A stretch of 64,000 nucleotides of DNA from Dactylis glomerata (lineage: Eukaryota > Streptophyta > Magnoliopsida > Poales > Poaceae). The position numbers and the translations under genes are program-made. The stretch is taken from the NCBI GenBank assembly GCA_007115705.1, contig QXEO01000170.1:1189062-1253061 (forward strand). Reading direction: 5' to 3'. Each line of letters begins with the position of its first letter. The stretch's first letter is position 1. The notes beneath the pieces are model-generated. The model made no database searches. It saw nothing but the letters and a program-made list of their open reading frames with translations, and was not told where the DNA came from. This document shows positions 44,991 to 57,100 of the stretch, piece by piece.

Positions 44991-46660
44991 TCGCTTGTCC
45001 CTAAGTGAAAACTGAACTCGGTAAACATGACCACAGGTTTATGGAGTGAAGTGTCGATAATCAAAATACGGACAAGAAGCATCACATTTACCAAGGCACA
45101 AATTATAATAGACAGCAACTTCCCTTTATATGATATAGACTTGCAATAAGTAAAAGGGAATCACAAATAAGGATGCACAAGGTAAACTATAATTGGTGAT
45201 GGCAAACCTTAGTTCTTGGTCAGAGAACAATGAACAAACTATACTTATTTTTGAACGGATCCTTTTAAAACAGAGCTAATATAGCAAAAACTATATGCTC
45301 AACAAGAAAAACTCTTTGTAATCATGGAAAGCTTTCAAAGATATATTCCTTCAGGTAAAAGAATTATACTAAACAAAGGAAGCTAGTAAACATGATCGAA
45401 CGGATCAACATATGGATGAGTGAAACATAACAACTCAAATGATTGCTTGAGATAGAGGGGAATAGGTTGACTCAACATAAAAGTAAAAGACAGGCCCTTC
45501 ACAGAGGGAAGCAGGGATTAAACATGTGCTAGAGCTTTTCACTTGTAAAACAGAGGTAAAAGTTGTTTGGAGAGGTGGTTGCTTTTGTCAACGACTAGCA
45601 ACGGAGTTCTTGATATCTTCCATACTAAACGAGTGAGAGCGGTTCTGAGATGTTTGATTAGTTGGCACAATTATGCTCTTTTATAGCTTAACACTCCTCC
45701 CCACCTTTTCCTTTCTCAAACCATGGCTAACCGATTCCATCGGGTGCCCACCAACTTTCACATACCATGGAGGAGTGCTCTTTTTCTTTTCTTGTTTAGA
45801 TTACAATGGTCTGACCAGCTCCCTTGCAAAATTAATGACGAGCAGATGAAGCTGCCTAGTCGAGGGGTGCTCAATTTACTATGGAAGATAACAAACCCAA
45901 CCACTACATCCTCATGAGCTAAAAACAGTGGCACAAAATGCAAAGTATTTTGAAGGTTTTTGATAGGTAGCACATGAAAATTTACTTGGAATGTCTTGAA
46001 ATACCATGCATAGGAATTTATAGTGGACTCTTTGGAAGTAACTTGGTTTTTGGGAATTGGATGCACGAGAAGTATTCCCTCTCAGTACAGGTTTTTGGCT
46101 AGCAAAGCTGGGTAGCAAGCATAAGAGTTGCATGAAACAAACAAACATACATATAATAAGAACAATCATGCAACCTTCCTTGAAAGTACAACGATTTTAA
46201 CTTGAGAATAGTATTGCTTATGAGATAAACATGAAGGAAAGCTGAAATGATGTATCTACTAGCACTTCTTTCTTCTTTTGCTACTCAAAACTCAAGGTAA
46301 TGTTGCTACTGACCAAGCTAAGTTTGCCAAAACCAACTAAATTTACTCATGCTCCCAAAGTGATACCAATACTAATCAACAAGACTAATCGTATAAGAGA
46401 GATTGCAACTAAAATAAAGTGCGCGGAAAGTAAATGATAAAACTTCTCATTAATATTTCATTACCGCAACTCACACCAAGGGATACATAGATAATCAACT
46501 AAGGAGGATACTTTCACACTGCAAACTATTCTATAAGATAACTTCTTTATTCATGATATGACTCTATTTGAAAAGTAAATGAGTTAAAGGTAATGATGTG
46601 ATACCGCGGCACTCCCCCAAGCTTGGAACGAACCAAGGGGATGCCTATACCAGTGACGAA

Positions 46661-47161
46661 TTACTCCTTCGGCGGTGGTGGTGAGTCTTTATCATCATCA
46701 TACTTCCAAGGCAGAGGTCCCCCGTCAAGGAAGGATGTCTTGGTCTCCAATATCCTGAAACTTGCAGTAGTACTCATTTGTTTAAACCTAGCTTCATACT
46801 CACAGTTTTGGTTCTGCAAGTCATAGAGTTGTGCTTCTAATTGGTTAGTGGTCTCATGGAGCGAAAAGATGTCACTCCAGAGCTCTCTAGTCTCTTTCTT
46901 GTACTTGGTGACAAGCTCTTGATTAATCCTATGGATGATGTCCACCTCGCGTTCCGCCATCTTCTTATATTTAAAAACTTCTTGTTCCAGCGCTTCCATC
47001 CTGGCTTCGAGACTCCCTTCTCCCTTAGGGCCCTGGACATCTTCAATCAGCAACTCCCCATCCTTGAGTGACAACTCCTTCGGAGGCATCTTTAGCTCCC
47101 TCATGTACAGATTAATGATATTCGCAAGAGAGTTCTCCTCGGATGGACCGGACAAAGACAT
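46661..47161 (-). CDS. Coiled-coil ORF between pol and 3' LTR
   Basis: 166-residue frame starting MSLSGPSEENSLANIINLYM. Residues about 50-130 are Glu/Lys/Leu-rich with heptad-like spacing (ARMEALEQEVFKYKKMAERE, TTNQLEAQLYDLQNQN), predicting a coiled coil; the tail is acidic then PPPPKE. A TATA box (CTATATAA, minus strand, 47258-47265) about 97 bp upstream of the ATG gives it the look of a separately transcribed gene. Athila elements often carry an extra, env-like gene here, but this protein has no membrane segment or signal peptide, so it is not env-like. Function unknown. Confidence 0.6.
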   Translation of the reverse strand: MSLSGPSEENSLANIINLYMRELKMPPKELSLKDGELLIEDVQGPKGEGSLEARMEALEQEVFKYKKMAEREVDIIHRINQELVTKYKKETRELWSDIFSLHETTNQLEAQLYDLQNQNCEYEARFKQMSTTASFRILETKTSFLDGGPLPWKYDDDKDSPPPPKE

Positions 47162-47257
47162 TGTAACTCCAAAGCTGAGAACAATCCCCTAACAGAAACA
47201 GCTCGAAACGAAAACACTACGAAAACACGATATACAAACCTCGGGTACTCCGGGGGG

Positions 47258-47265
47258 TTATATAG
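47258..47265 (-). promoter_or_regulatory. TATA box upstream of the coiled-coil ORF
   Basis: CTATATAACC on the minus strand, in a GC-rich context, about 97 bp before the ORF start. Confidence 0.45.
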
Positions 47266-47501
47266 GCAAAAATTAAACATCAAGACGAAATCACAGGAGG
47301 AAACCGGGAAGGAAATGAGCTCCGGGGTGCTCTCACCACAGGGCGGCGCGGCCTGGAGTGGGCCCGCGCCCCCTGGTGGTGAGGAGCCACCGGACTTCAT
47401 CTCCTGCCTGTTTTCGTCTCGTGATTTTTCATATTTAATAAAAACAAAAAAAACATTAATAGAAAAGTATAACGCGAACCTTTTCTGACTAGAACTGTTA
47501 C

Positions 47502-50500
47502 CTATTCGAAAATGAACTCTGCAGGTTCCTGCATATTGTCCTGGATGAATTCTTCCAGAGAAACCGTTTGAATAACATCAACATCTTCATTATAAGAATC
47601 TCCAGCAATATAATGTTTGAGTCTTTGACCATTCACCACTTGTGTAGTGTCATCTTTTAATGAGGCAATCTTTATCGCACCTGAGCGGTACACTTCCACA
47701 ATAACATAAGGTCCTTCCCATTTTGAGAGTAATTTTCCTGCAAAAAATCTGAGATGAGACCTATACAATAAAACTTTCTCAGCAACATGAAACTCTCTCT
47801 TAAGAATTCTCTTATCATGCCATTTTTTGACTTTTTCTTTAAAAAGTCTAGAATTCTCATAAGCTTCGTTTCTCCACTCATCTAGGGAACTCAAATCAAG
47901 CAACCTTTTCTTACCGGCGAGTTTAAAATCTCTATTAAGCTCTTTTATTGCCCAAAAAGCTTTGTATTCTAATTCTAAGGGCAAGTGACACGCTTTTCCG
48001 TAAACCATCTTATAAGGAGACATGCCCATGGGGTTCTTATAAGCAGTTCTATAAGCCCATAAAGCATCGTTTAACTTGCTAGCCTAGTTTTTCCTAGATC
48101 TATTGACAGTCTTCTGCAAGATAGACTTGATCTCTCTATTTGAAAGCTCTACCTGCCCACTAGTTTGGGGATGATAAGAAGAAGCAATTCTATGATTAAC
48201 GTCATATCTAGCAAGAGTTTTTCTAAAGCCGCCATGAATAAAATGAGAACCTCCGTCAGTCATAAGATATCTAGGCACACCAAACCTAGGAAAAATAACA
48301 TCCTTAAGGATTTTTAACGAGGTCTCTCCATCGACACTCTTTGTAGGTATGGCTTCTACCCACTTGGTAACATAATCAACAGCAACAAGTATATGAGTAT
48401 ACCCTTTTGAAGGAGGAAAAGGACCCATAAAGTCAAATCCCCAACAATCAAATGGTTCAATAACAAGAGTGTAACTCATAGGCATTTCATTACGTCTAGA
48501 AATATTACCAACTCTTTGACATTCATCACAAGATAAAACATACCTTCTAGCATCTTTAAAGAGGGTTGGCCAATAAAAACCTGATTGTTGAGCCTTTTGT
48601 GCAGTTCTATCTCCAGCATGATGTCCTCCATAAGCACTGCCATGGCACTTCCTTAATATTTCTTGTTGCTCATATTCCAGAACACATCTTCGCATAATAC
48701 CATCAACTCCTTCTTTATATAAATGTGGGTCATCCCAAAAATAATGCCTCAAATCATAAAAGAATTTTCTTCTCTTCTGAGCTGTAAAGGTTGGAGGAAA
48801 ATACTTGGAAACAATAAAGTTAGCATAATCAGCATACCACGGATCCTCTCGCGAAGTTACATTTATTGAAGCCAACTGTTCATTTGGAAAACTATCATTA
48901 ACAGGAATAGGATCAAAAGAAATGTTTTCCAATCTAGACAAATTGTCAGCAACAGGATTTTCAGCACCTTTCCTATCTACAATATGCAAATCAAACTCTT
49001 GTAAAAGCAACACCCATCTAATAAGCCTAGGCTTAGCATCCTTTTTCGACATAAGATATCTAATAGCAGCGTGATCAGTATGAATAGTAACTTTAGAATC
49101 AACAATGTAAGGTCTAAACTTATCACATGCAAAAACAATAGCAAGAAACTCCTTCTTAGTAGTAGCATAATTCTTCTGAGCAGCATCAAGAGTCTTACTA
49201 GCATAATGAATAACATTTAACTTCTTATCTACGCGCTGTCCAAGAACATCACCAATAGCAAAATCACTAGCATCACACATAATTTCAAAGGGTAAATTCC
49301 AATCAGGTGGTTGAACAATAGGAGCAGTATAAAGCCTTCTTAAGAGTTTCAAAAGCTTCCTTACAATCATCATCAAAGAAAAATGGTACATCTTTTTGAA
49401 GAAGATTAGTAAGAGGCTTTGAAATCTTAGAGAAATCTTTAATAAACCTCCTATAGAAACCAGCATGACCAAGAATACTACGAATACCTTTAACATCTCT
49501 GGGATAGGGCATCTTCTCAATTGCTTCAACTTTCGCTCTGTCAACTTCAATACCTCTTTCAGAAATTTTATGTCCAAGAACAATTCCTTCATTAACCATA
49601 AAGTGGCATTTCTCCCAATTAAGAACAAGATTAGTTTCTTCACACCTCTGCAAAACTTTATCAAGATTGTGCAAACAATTATCAAAAGAAGTTCCATAGA
49701 CGGAGAAATCGTCCATGAAAACCTCCACAATTTCTTCACAAAAACCATGAAAAATAGCAGACATGCATCTTTGAAAATGAGCAGGAGCATTGCACAAACC
49801 AAACGGCATACGTCTATAAGCATAAGTTCCATAACGACAAGTAAAAGTGGTTTTCTCTTGATCTTCCTTTTTAACAGCAATCTGAGAGAAACCAGAATAA
49901 CCATCAAGAAAACAAAAATGAGTCTTCTTAGACAACCTTTCTAACATTTGATCTATAAACGGTAAAGGATAGTGATCTTTCTTAGTAACTTTGTTTACCT
50001 TTCTAAAATCAATGCACATCCTATAACCAACTACTACCCTTTGAGGAATAAGCTCGTTATTCTTATTGGGCACAACAGTGATACCTCCTTTCTTAGGAAC
50101 ACAATGAACATGACTAACCCATCTACTATCAGCAATAGGATAAATAATACCAGCATCAAGGAGCTTCAATACCTCATTTCTTACCACTTCTTTCATCTTG
50201 GGAATTAAGCGGCGTTGATGTTCAACAACTGGCTTTGCGTCTTCCTCCATGTTAATAGCATGCTGACATAAAGTGGGAGAAATCCCTTTTAAATCATCAA
50301 GAGTATATCCCATAGCTCCTCGATGTTTCCTCAATATATCCAATAATCTTTCTTCTTCCTTTCCTGAAAGCTTAGAACTGATAATAACAGGATATATTTT
50401 CTTATCATCTATATAAGCATACTTAAGATCATCAGGTAAAGGTTTTAATTCAAAAACAGGATCTTCCTTAGGTGGCAAAGTGGTACCAAGATCCTCCACA

Positions 50501-50667
50501 GGTAAATTGTGCTTAATCAACGGTGGTTGATGAAGAAGAATATCGTCAATCTCTTCTCTTTCCTTCCTGAAAATATTACTTTCATGGTCCTCCATAAATT
50601 GCTGCAAAGCATTGTTAGGAGCAAGAGAAATAGAGGCAAGCTGTTCAACTCGAAAACTTTCATCGGG
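47502..50667 (-). pseudogene. Athila-like pol (RT, RNase H, integrase), broken
   Basis: Frame 50667-49303 (open to the junction) holds reverse transcriptase: VGYRMCIDFRKVNK, LDGYSGFSQI, FGLCNAPAHFQRCM and FMDDFSVYG. A small indel near 49330 shifts the frame; the next frame carries RNase H (CDASDFAIG, HTDHAAIRYL), the integrase zinc finger (CHGSAYGGHHAG...CDECQ) and core (DFMGPFPPSKGY, TDGGSHF, GQVELSNREI). A TAG at 48084-48086 replaces the Trp of the usual KNW motif (TGG to TAG); the frame continues to 47502 with GMSPYKMVYGKACHLP. Protease and gag are missing. Two disabling mutations make it inactive. Confidence 0.93.
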
Positions 50668-51003
50668 TGACGAGGGTTAACTCGGCAAATGTCCTAGATG
50701 AAGGACTTAGGATCGGGGGAAGAGGGCGTCGGATGAACTCGAAGGTAAAGGTTAGTCAAAATAAGTGTATATCGAAAGTAAACGTGGGTGTTCAACCTGG
50801 CTTGCTTTCAATCTGCCCTACACCGTCCCCTCCTGGCCCCTATATATAGGTGGCCAGGTCTCGAGGATCGGGTAGGGTTCGATACAGATTACAATATCGA
50901 CATACGGTAAGAACTCGTATCTCGACTATCATTACAATTGGGCCTAGCTTAACGGGCCTCAGGGGTACTCAACTAACAGGCTCTATTAGCTATACCCTTG
51001 TCA
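50668..51003 (+). repeat. Putative 5' LTR of the outer retroelement
   Basis: TGACGAGGGT...ACCCTTGTCA: TG/CA ends inside a 10-bp imperfect inverted repeat, with a TATA box (TATATATAGG, 50841-50850). I see no clear primer binding site after it and the second LTR is outside, so a solo LTR is possible. Confidence 0.5.
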
Positions 51004-52110
51004 GTAGCCCCTGAGATTCTATCAGAATTGCAGATTCGGGTTGAATCTCTAATCTTTAAATCTTTGACTTGATCAATTCTTCGACTTCTTCATATCTTCA
51101 AATCTTCGACTTGGTCTTTTGACTTATTTTCATGATAATTTTTCGCAAGGGGTTTTGATGAACAAGCCTGACAACTCTGACGGATCAAGAGGTCAGTTAA
51201 CTTCCGGAACAGATACTTGTCACCTACTTCAAATTCAATCCCCTTGGATTTGAATTCGGGATACCGGTCAAACCCACTCTTTTGCCGCATTTAGGACTTA
51301 CAAAGAATGAATCCCAGTGGTTCTCAGGGTACCCAGTGTGTCCACCAGGATTTTCTTCGCGTCGTAGACACAGATACATACCAGCAGAGCGCATCCATGT
51401 GCGTATACCAGGCCACACAGGACGGATCCCGGGGTCTTACCTTCGTGACAAGTCACGGCATTCGAGTTGCATTGCGATAACATAACTCGAGAATCTTATG
51501 TCGCAGTCAAATTTTGACTGAAAATATTCGGGTTTCAACAACCATAAAACTCGCTCCCGATGAGAGTAATACTCCTGCAGTTCTCATACTCTAATGCTTT
51601 ACCAAGAAATATCGTCGGGTGCACGCTCAGTGCTCCCGATGGGAGTAGCCCCCGAGGCTATAGTCAAAAAAAGATTTTTTCGAGTATAGGCTCGAAATAT
51701 AGTGTAGTTCATCACTCCAGTTAAAAGTTGGATTCAATATTCCTGAAAATATTAGCCCCCAAGGCTAGAATCGAAAATCCTTCATATATAATCTTGCCTA
51801 TAGATAGTTGCACTTGTCGGCGCCGTCTTTCTTTTTTCTTATATCATCTTCTTTATGATGTCAATGAATACGTCACTTCGCATGAGTGCGAACCGTTGTA
51901 TGGGCAGCACTATAATTTTCTCAATTTTTGACCGTTAGTGGGCTGCCATTTCCGCTTCGTGCGCCACGTCTCAGCCCATGATCCTTCTCCCAGAAGATAT
52001 ATAAGGGGCGTAGTGGGGGATTTTACTGTTTACCAGCTCGTTCCCTCCGCCGCCTCTATTGCTGATCTCTTCCTCCTCTCGCACATAGCCCCCAAGCGCA
52101 CCGTGATTAA
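51004..52110 (+). other. Leader region of the outer retroelement
   Basis: Non-coding, with repeats of a GCCCCCGAGGCTATAGTC-like motif near 51645 and 51752. A TATA box ATATATAAGG at 51997-52006 lies about 140 bp before the gag-like start. Confidence 0.5.
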
Positions 52111-52788
52111 ATGCGCGTGAAACACCTAGCCACCAAGAACACCATGGCCAAGACCTCTTCTGCCACCAGTTGGGTGCGCTCCGCCATCACGAAGAAGGAG
52201 GTGGAGAAAGCCAAGGCGGATGGCCTCATCTCCGCCCAGGATTCTATCAAGTTTCCAAGCACTGAGCGGATCCCGGAGCCCCCGAGCGGTTATCGGGTAA
52301 TGTTTCTTGCCTTCCCCCTCCGCGGCCTTTCTCTTCCTGCCCACGAGTTTCTCCGTGGGCTTCTCTTTGTCTACGGTGTGCAGCTCCACCAGCTCACACC
52401 GAACTCTCTTCTGCACATTGCTTGTTTCGTGACTCTCTGCGAGTCATTCTTGGGCATTGAGCCCCACTTTCTTATTTGGAGGTCAATCTTTTGGCTTCGC
52501 CCCAATGTTGCTCTAGCTAGAAAGCCTGAATTGGGCGGAGCCGTTGTCTCTGTGCGCCCTGAGGCGCAGTACCTCGAATTTTCCTTTGCTGCATCTGTCC
52601 AGGGGTGGAGAACCAAATGGTTCTATATCCAAGATCGCAAAGCCTCTCCTGAAGACCAATATGGTCTAGCCCCTTTCGAAGCATCCAAGGAAGTGAAGAA
52701 GTTGGCATCGTGGGATGCGCTTCCCTCAGATGCGGAAATTCAACAAGTTCTTCCTCCTCTCTCTCGTATTCAAGCTCTGAAAGGAGGC

Positions 52789-53900
52789 TGATCACTCTAA
52801 GATTTACACATATATCTGAACCTTGCAACCATAAAACTTGTCTGTTTTACCTCATTTCTACCAGTGTTGCACCAACATTTTACATCATTTGATCCTTTGT
52901 CTCAGATCAGTGCGCCAAGGCACTTAAATCTACAAGTCAGAGTAATTCAAACCAAAGACCAAGCCACCAGGAATGGAGGAGTACATCTTGAGGAGCAAGA
53001 AAAGCAAGCACGGCAGAAAGTGGCTGGTACGGCACAAGAAGACAGGAAAAACGGCAAAAGCAGAAAAGCCGCTGCCGCCACCAACTTCCCACTACTCCTC
53101 TACGCCGCAGCAAGAATGCCACAAAAAGTCTTTAAAAGGAGAGGTCCAGGTTCACTCCCACCATCTCCATCTCTCACCTCGCATCCACAGCCACTCCATC
53201 CATCCACCACTCCACCAAAACCTTCCTCCTCCATAGTCCAACACAAAAAAACTTTTCCACCCTTATCCCTCTTCTCCTCTGTTGTAACAAGACTGGATCC
53301 ATGGCGTCCACCAAGAACTCCAAGAACTCCCTCAGGAACCTCAAGAACACAGGATGAACATAGCCCCAAGGATCTGAAGGCCCAGCTCTCCCTCAACCTC
53401 TGCATCCTCTGCCGTGACAGCAATTCTTCTACTTTCTCTGCCACGGCAAGCCTTCGGTGACAAACAGCAAATCTCTCATCCTTTCCCTCATGCTCTGTGA
53501 TCTGTTGTGTTGATCTTGCGTTGTAAAGCAGTTTGAAACTTGTCTTTGACCTTTGCTATGGTTTGAGTGACACACTCCATTGTAAACTCTAAGATTACTG
53601 TGAAAACTGTGTTGCACTTGCTTGATCTGTAGGTGTAAGACTAGTCTCTGCACCTAGTCCCAAAAACATATCCCTGTCTAAAATTTGCTAGTTTGTTCAA
53701 TGCTTTCTTGTCTGACAAACAAGAAATCCTTGAACTTGTTATGTTAAAACTTCCCTGCTCAAAACCTCCTGTTACTTTTCTGTTTACAACACCAAAAACC
53801 CCACTTTTCTGCTTAGCTTCTGGAAATTAGGAAATAGTCTCATTTGTGTTGATCCCTGTGGAGACGACTAGAAAAACCCCCCTATAATCTCAACAGATCA
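52789..53900 (+). repeat. 5' LTR of the young Athila-like element
   Basis: TGATCACTCTAAGATT ... AACAGATCA. A 198-codon open frame at 52864-53460 is present unchanged in both LTRs, but LTR identity alone explains that, so I do not call it a gene. Confidence 0.96.
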
Positions 53901-53904
53901 AAAT

Positions 53905-53922
53905 TGGCGCCGTTGCCGGGGA
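53905..53922 (+). other. Primer binding site (tRNA-Asp)
   Basis: TGGCGCCGTTGCCGGGGA, 4 nt after the LTR, perfect complement of the plant tRNA-Asp 3' end. Confidence 0.92.
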
Positions 53923-54135
53923 TCAACTTTTGATTGTTTCCTTAGATTACAGTAGACTAAGCTGTGTAAATACTTGTTCCAATTTGCAATCTTTGATTGT
54001 CTGTTTTAATGATTTGTCTGTGATCAAGCTTAGAACTTTTATTAGGGGATTTAGTTCACTAACCCTTGATCAAGTTCTTGTCTGTGATTGTGTGTAGAAC
54101 AATGATTTCATCTAATCTCCGTGGGAATTCAGTTG

Positions 54136-57100
54136 ATGCAGTCCTCTGAAGATTCTCCACTAGCCCCATTTGATCCTGAGCCAGAGAGGACTTTGTTTGC
54201 AAGAAAGAGAGCAGCTTCTGAAGTTTCTGCTGAAGATTTGGAAACCTCTGTCTCAGATTTGGAATCGTCATCCTCAGATTTCAGCATGGGTGATAAGAAG
54301 TTGAGAGATTTGTGGATTCCCAAGGACCAGATCAACAATGCAGATGTGATTATGCCTGCAATACAAGCAAACAACTGGGAAATCAAGCCAGCTCTGATCA
54401 ATATGGTGCAACATAATCCCTTCAAAGGTTCTGCTTTGGAGAGCCCCCATGAGCATATCAGAAACTTTCTGGAGTACTGCAACACTTTGAAGCACAATGG
54501 TGTTCCTCCTGAAGCCATCAGGATGCAATTGTTTCCCTTCTCACTGTCTGGACTTGCAAAAGTTTGGTTCCACTCTCTTCCTATTCACTGCAGAGACACA
54601 TGGGAACATGTTCTTCAAGCCTTCTTTGAGAGATATTTCCCTCCAACCAAAGCAGCTGAGTGCAGAGACAAGATAACAAGATTTGTGCAATATGAAGGAG
54701 AAAGCCTGTATGATACTTGGCAGAGATACCAAGGTCTCATCAGGATGTGTCCCAACCATGGCCAGGAGCAATGGCTCATCTTGCAAACCTTCTACAAGGG
54801 TTTGACAGAGCAAACCAGATCATTTGTTGACTCAGCTGCTGGAGGTGGAATCATGAACAAGACCCTTGATGAAGCTACTGAGTTGATTGAGAGCATGGCA
54901 TCACACAACTTCTCCTGGACAAATGAAAGAGCTGTCCACCCCAACAATCAGCTGCAGATTCAGTCAAGTGGCCAGAATGCTTTGGAAGCCAAGTTGGAGA
55001 GTTTAACAACTCAGCTTGCCCAGCTCATGACAGAAAGAAACAGCCAAGCTTTGGTTCCTGTCAACCAAGTTACTTCTGCCTGTGCAATTTGTGGAAAAGA
55101 AGGCCATTCTCTCATGGAATGTACCTTGTCTGCACCTCCTGAAGCCATGATATCAGAGGTGAACTATGCCCAGAATCAAGGGCCATATTCCCAAAGTTAC
55201 AACCCCTCTTGGAGAAACCACCCCAACCTTTCTTACAAGAGCAATAATCAGCAAAGTTACCCAGCACCAGGGCAGCAGCACTATGCCCAAGCATCCCAGC
55301 AGAGTTACCATCAGCCTGGACAACAAAATTTCAGACCCCAAGGTCAAGTGCAACACCCACAACAACAACACCACCCAGTACATCAGCAAACTACTTCATC
55401 CAGCAGTAGCAGCCAATCTGAGCTTGGAGAAATGATGAAGCTACAGAAGGAAATGTTCAGTGGAATGCAAGAAACTATGAAAATGCAATCTGAACTTTTC
55501 TACAAGACTATGCAGCAACTCACTGCTGGAATCCAGACCAACAACATTGGAAAACAAGCTGAAGGAAAACTGCCAGCCCAAGCAGAGAAAAACCCGAAAC
55601 AGTGTGGTGCCCTTTCCACTACTGAAGTTATTGATGCAGTCACCACTAGGAGTGGGGTGAACACTGAACCCTTACTCAAAACCCCACTAAATGTCACTTA
55701 TGTTGCTCCACAGAGAAGACCCACCGTGCAGCAACAAACACCTCCAGAAATTGTTTTGCCAAGGCAGGAAAAATCAACAGGACAGCCTGCCCAGACAGAA
55801 AACCCTGCCAAGGCACAGATCTCTGCCACAGAACCAACAGAGAAGCCTTTGTTGATGAAAGTGCCATTTCCAGAGAGATTGGACAAGACCAAGGAGGAGA
55901 AGCAATACTCTAAATTCCTTGAGACCATGAAGGAAGTGCAAATCACCATCCCCATCTTGGATGCAGTGTTGCACATTCCCCTATATGCAAAGTTTTTCAA
56001 AGATCTGATCACAAGGAAGAGGAGTTTGGACAGCCCTGAGTTAGTAGCCTTGACAGAAGATTGCAGTGCTGTGATCTTGAACCACATGCCCAAGAAGCTA
56101 CAAGACCCTGGAAGTTTCAGCATTCCCTGTGTAGTGGGAAGAAAAACCTTCACAGCCCTTTGTGACTTAGGTTCCTCTGTGAGTGTGTTACCCTCTGCTG
56201 CAAGCCAGATTCAGCAGCTGGGAACGTTGAAGCCTACCCCAATGACACTTCAACTTGCTGATAGAACCTTGAGAAAACCAGTAGGAGTCCTTGAAGATGT
56301 GCCAGTCCAAGTTGGCAACTTTGCATATCCTGTGGACTTTGTTGTGCTAGAGATGGAAGACAATGCTGAATCAATGATTCTAGGCAGGCCATTCTTGGCA
56401 ACTGCTGGTGCCATCATTGATGTCAAAGGTGGAACCCTCAAATTACAATTTGGATCAGAGCAAGCTGAATTCAGCATGAAACATGCCACTCACTTACCCA
56501 ATGTTCCTGAACATTGCCATTCTATTGATGTTGTTGAAAGAAGTGTGCTAGAAACTTTGCCAGAACCTGAGCAAGAAGAGCCTGAAGCTCAAGTCTTTGT
56601 TACTGCTGAAACCACCAATGTACAGCAGCTCTGTGAAGTGAAAATTTGTGCAATTGTACCTGTGTCAAGTGCAAGAGAACCAGCTCATCTAGCCCACCAT
56701 TCTGTTGTGGAGCTCAAAGAATTGCCTTCCCATCTGAAATACTCATTCTTGGAGAAGGAAAAGTTACACCCTGTGATTATTAGTTCTGCCCTTTCAAGTG
56801 AGCAAGAAGAAAGTCTTCTGTCTATTCTGAAGCTGTACAAGAATGTCATTGGATATTCCATTGATGACATCATTGGCATTAATGAGAAAGTGTGTTCTCA
56901 CAGGATCCACTTGGAAGAAGGCAGCAAGCCAACAAGAGAAGGACAGAGGAGACTAAACCCTGCTATGCAAGATGTAGTAAAGAAGGAAGTTCTGAAATTG
57001 TTAAAGGCTGGAATGATATACCCCATCTCTGACAGTGAGTGGGTGAGTCCTATCCACATTGTGCCCAAGAAAGGTGGCTACACTGTTGTTGAAAATGAAG

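Larger units (their letters stand above)
43455..50667 (-). mobile_element. Decayed Athila-like Gypsy retrotransposon, minus strand, 5' part missing
   Basis: On the minus strand: pol (50667 to 47502), a coiled-coil ORF (47161-46661), a long 3' non-coding region, polypurine tract and 3' LTR (44971-43455). The gag, protease, primer site and 5' LTR are absent because another element starts at 50668; they may continue right of the window. Part of the 3' non-coding region (about 44972-46110) is similar in sequence and order to the same region of the pol-less family (1121-2340). Confidence 0.9.

Noticed and set aside
52864..53460. 198-codon frame in both LTRs of the young Athila-like element
   Set aside because: The LTRs are almost identical because of recent insertion; no codon-level conservation can be inferred and it precedes the transcript's coding region.
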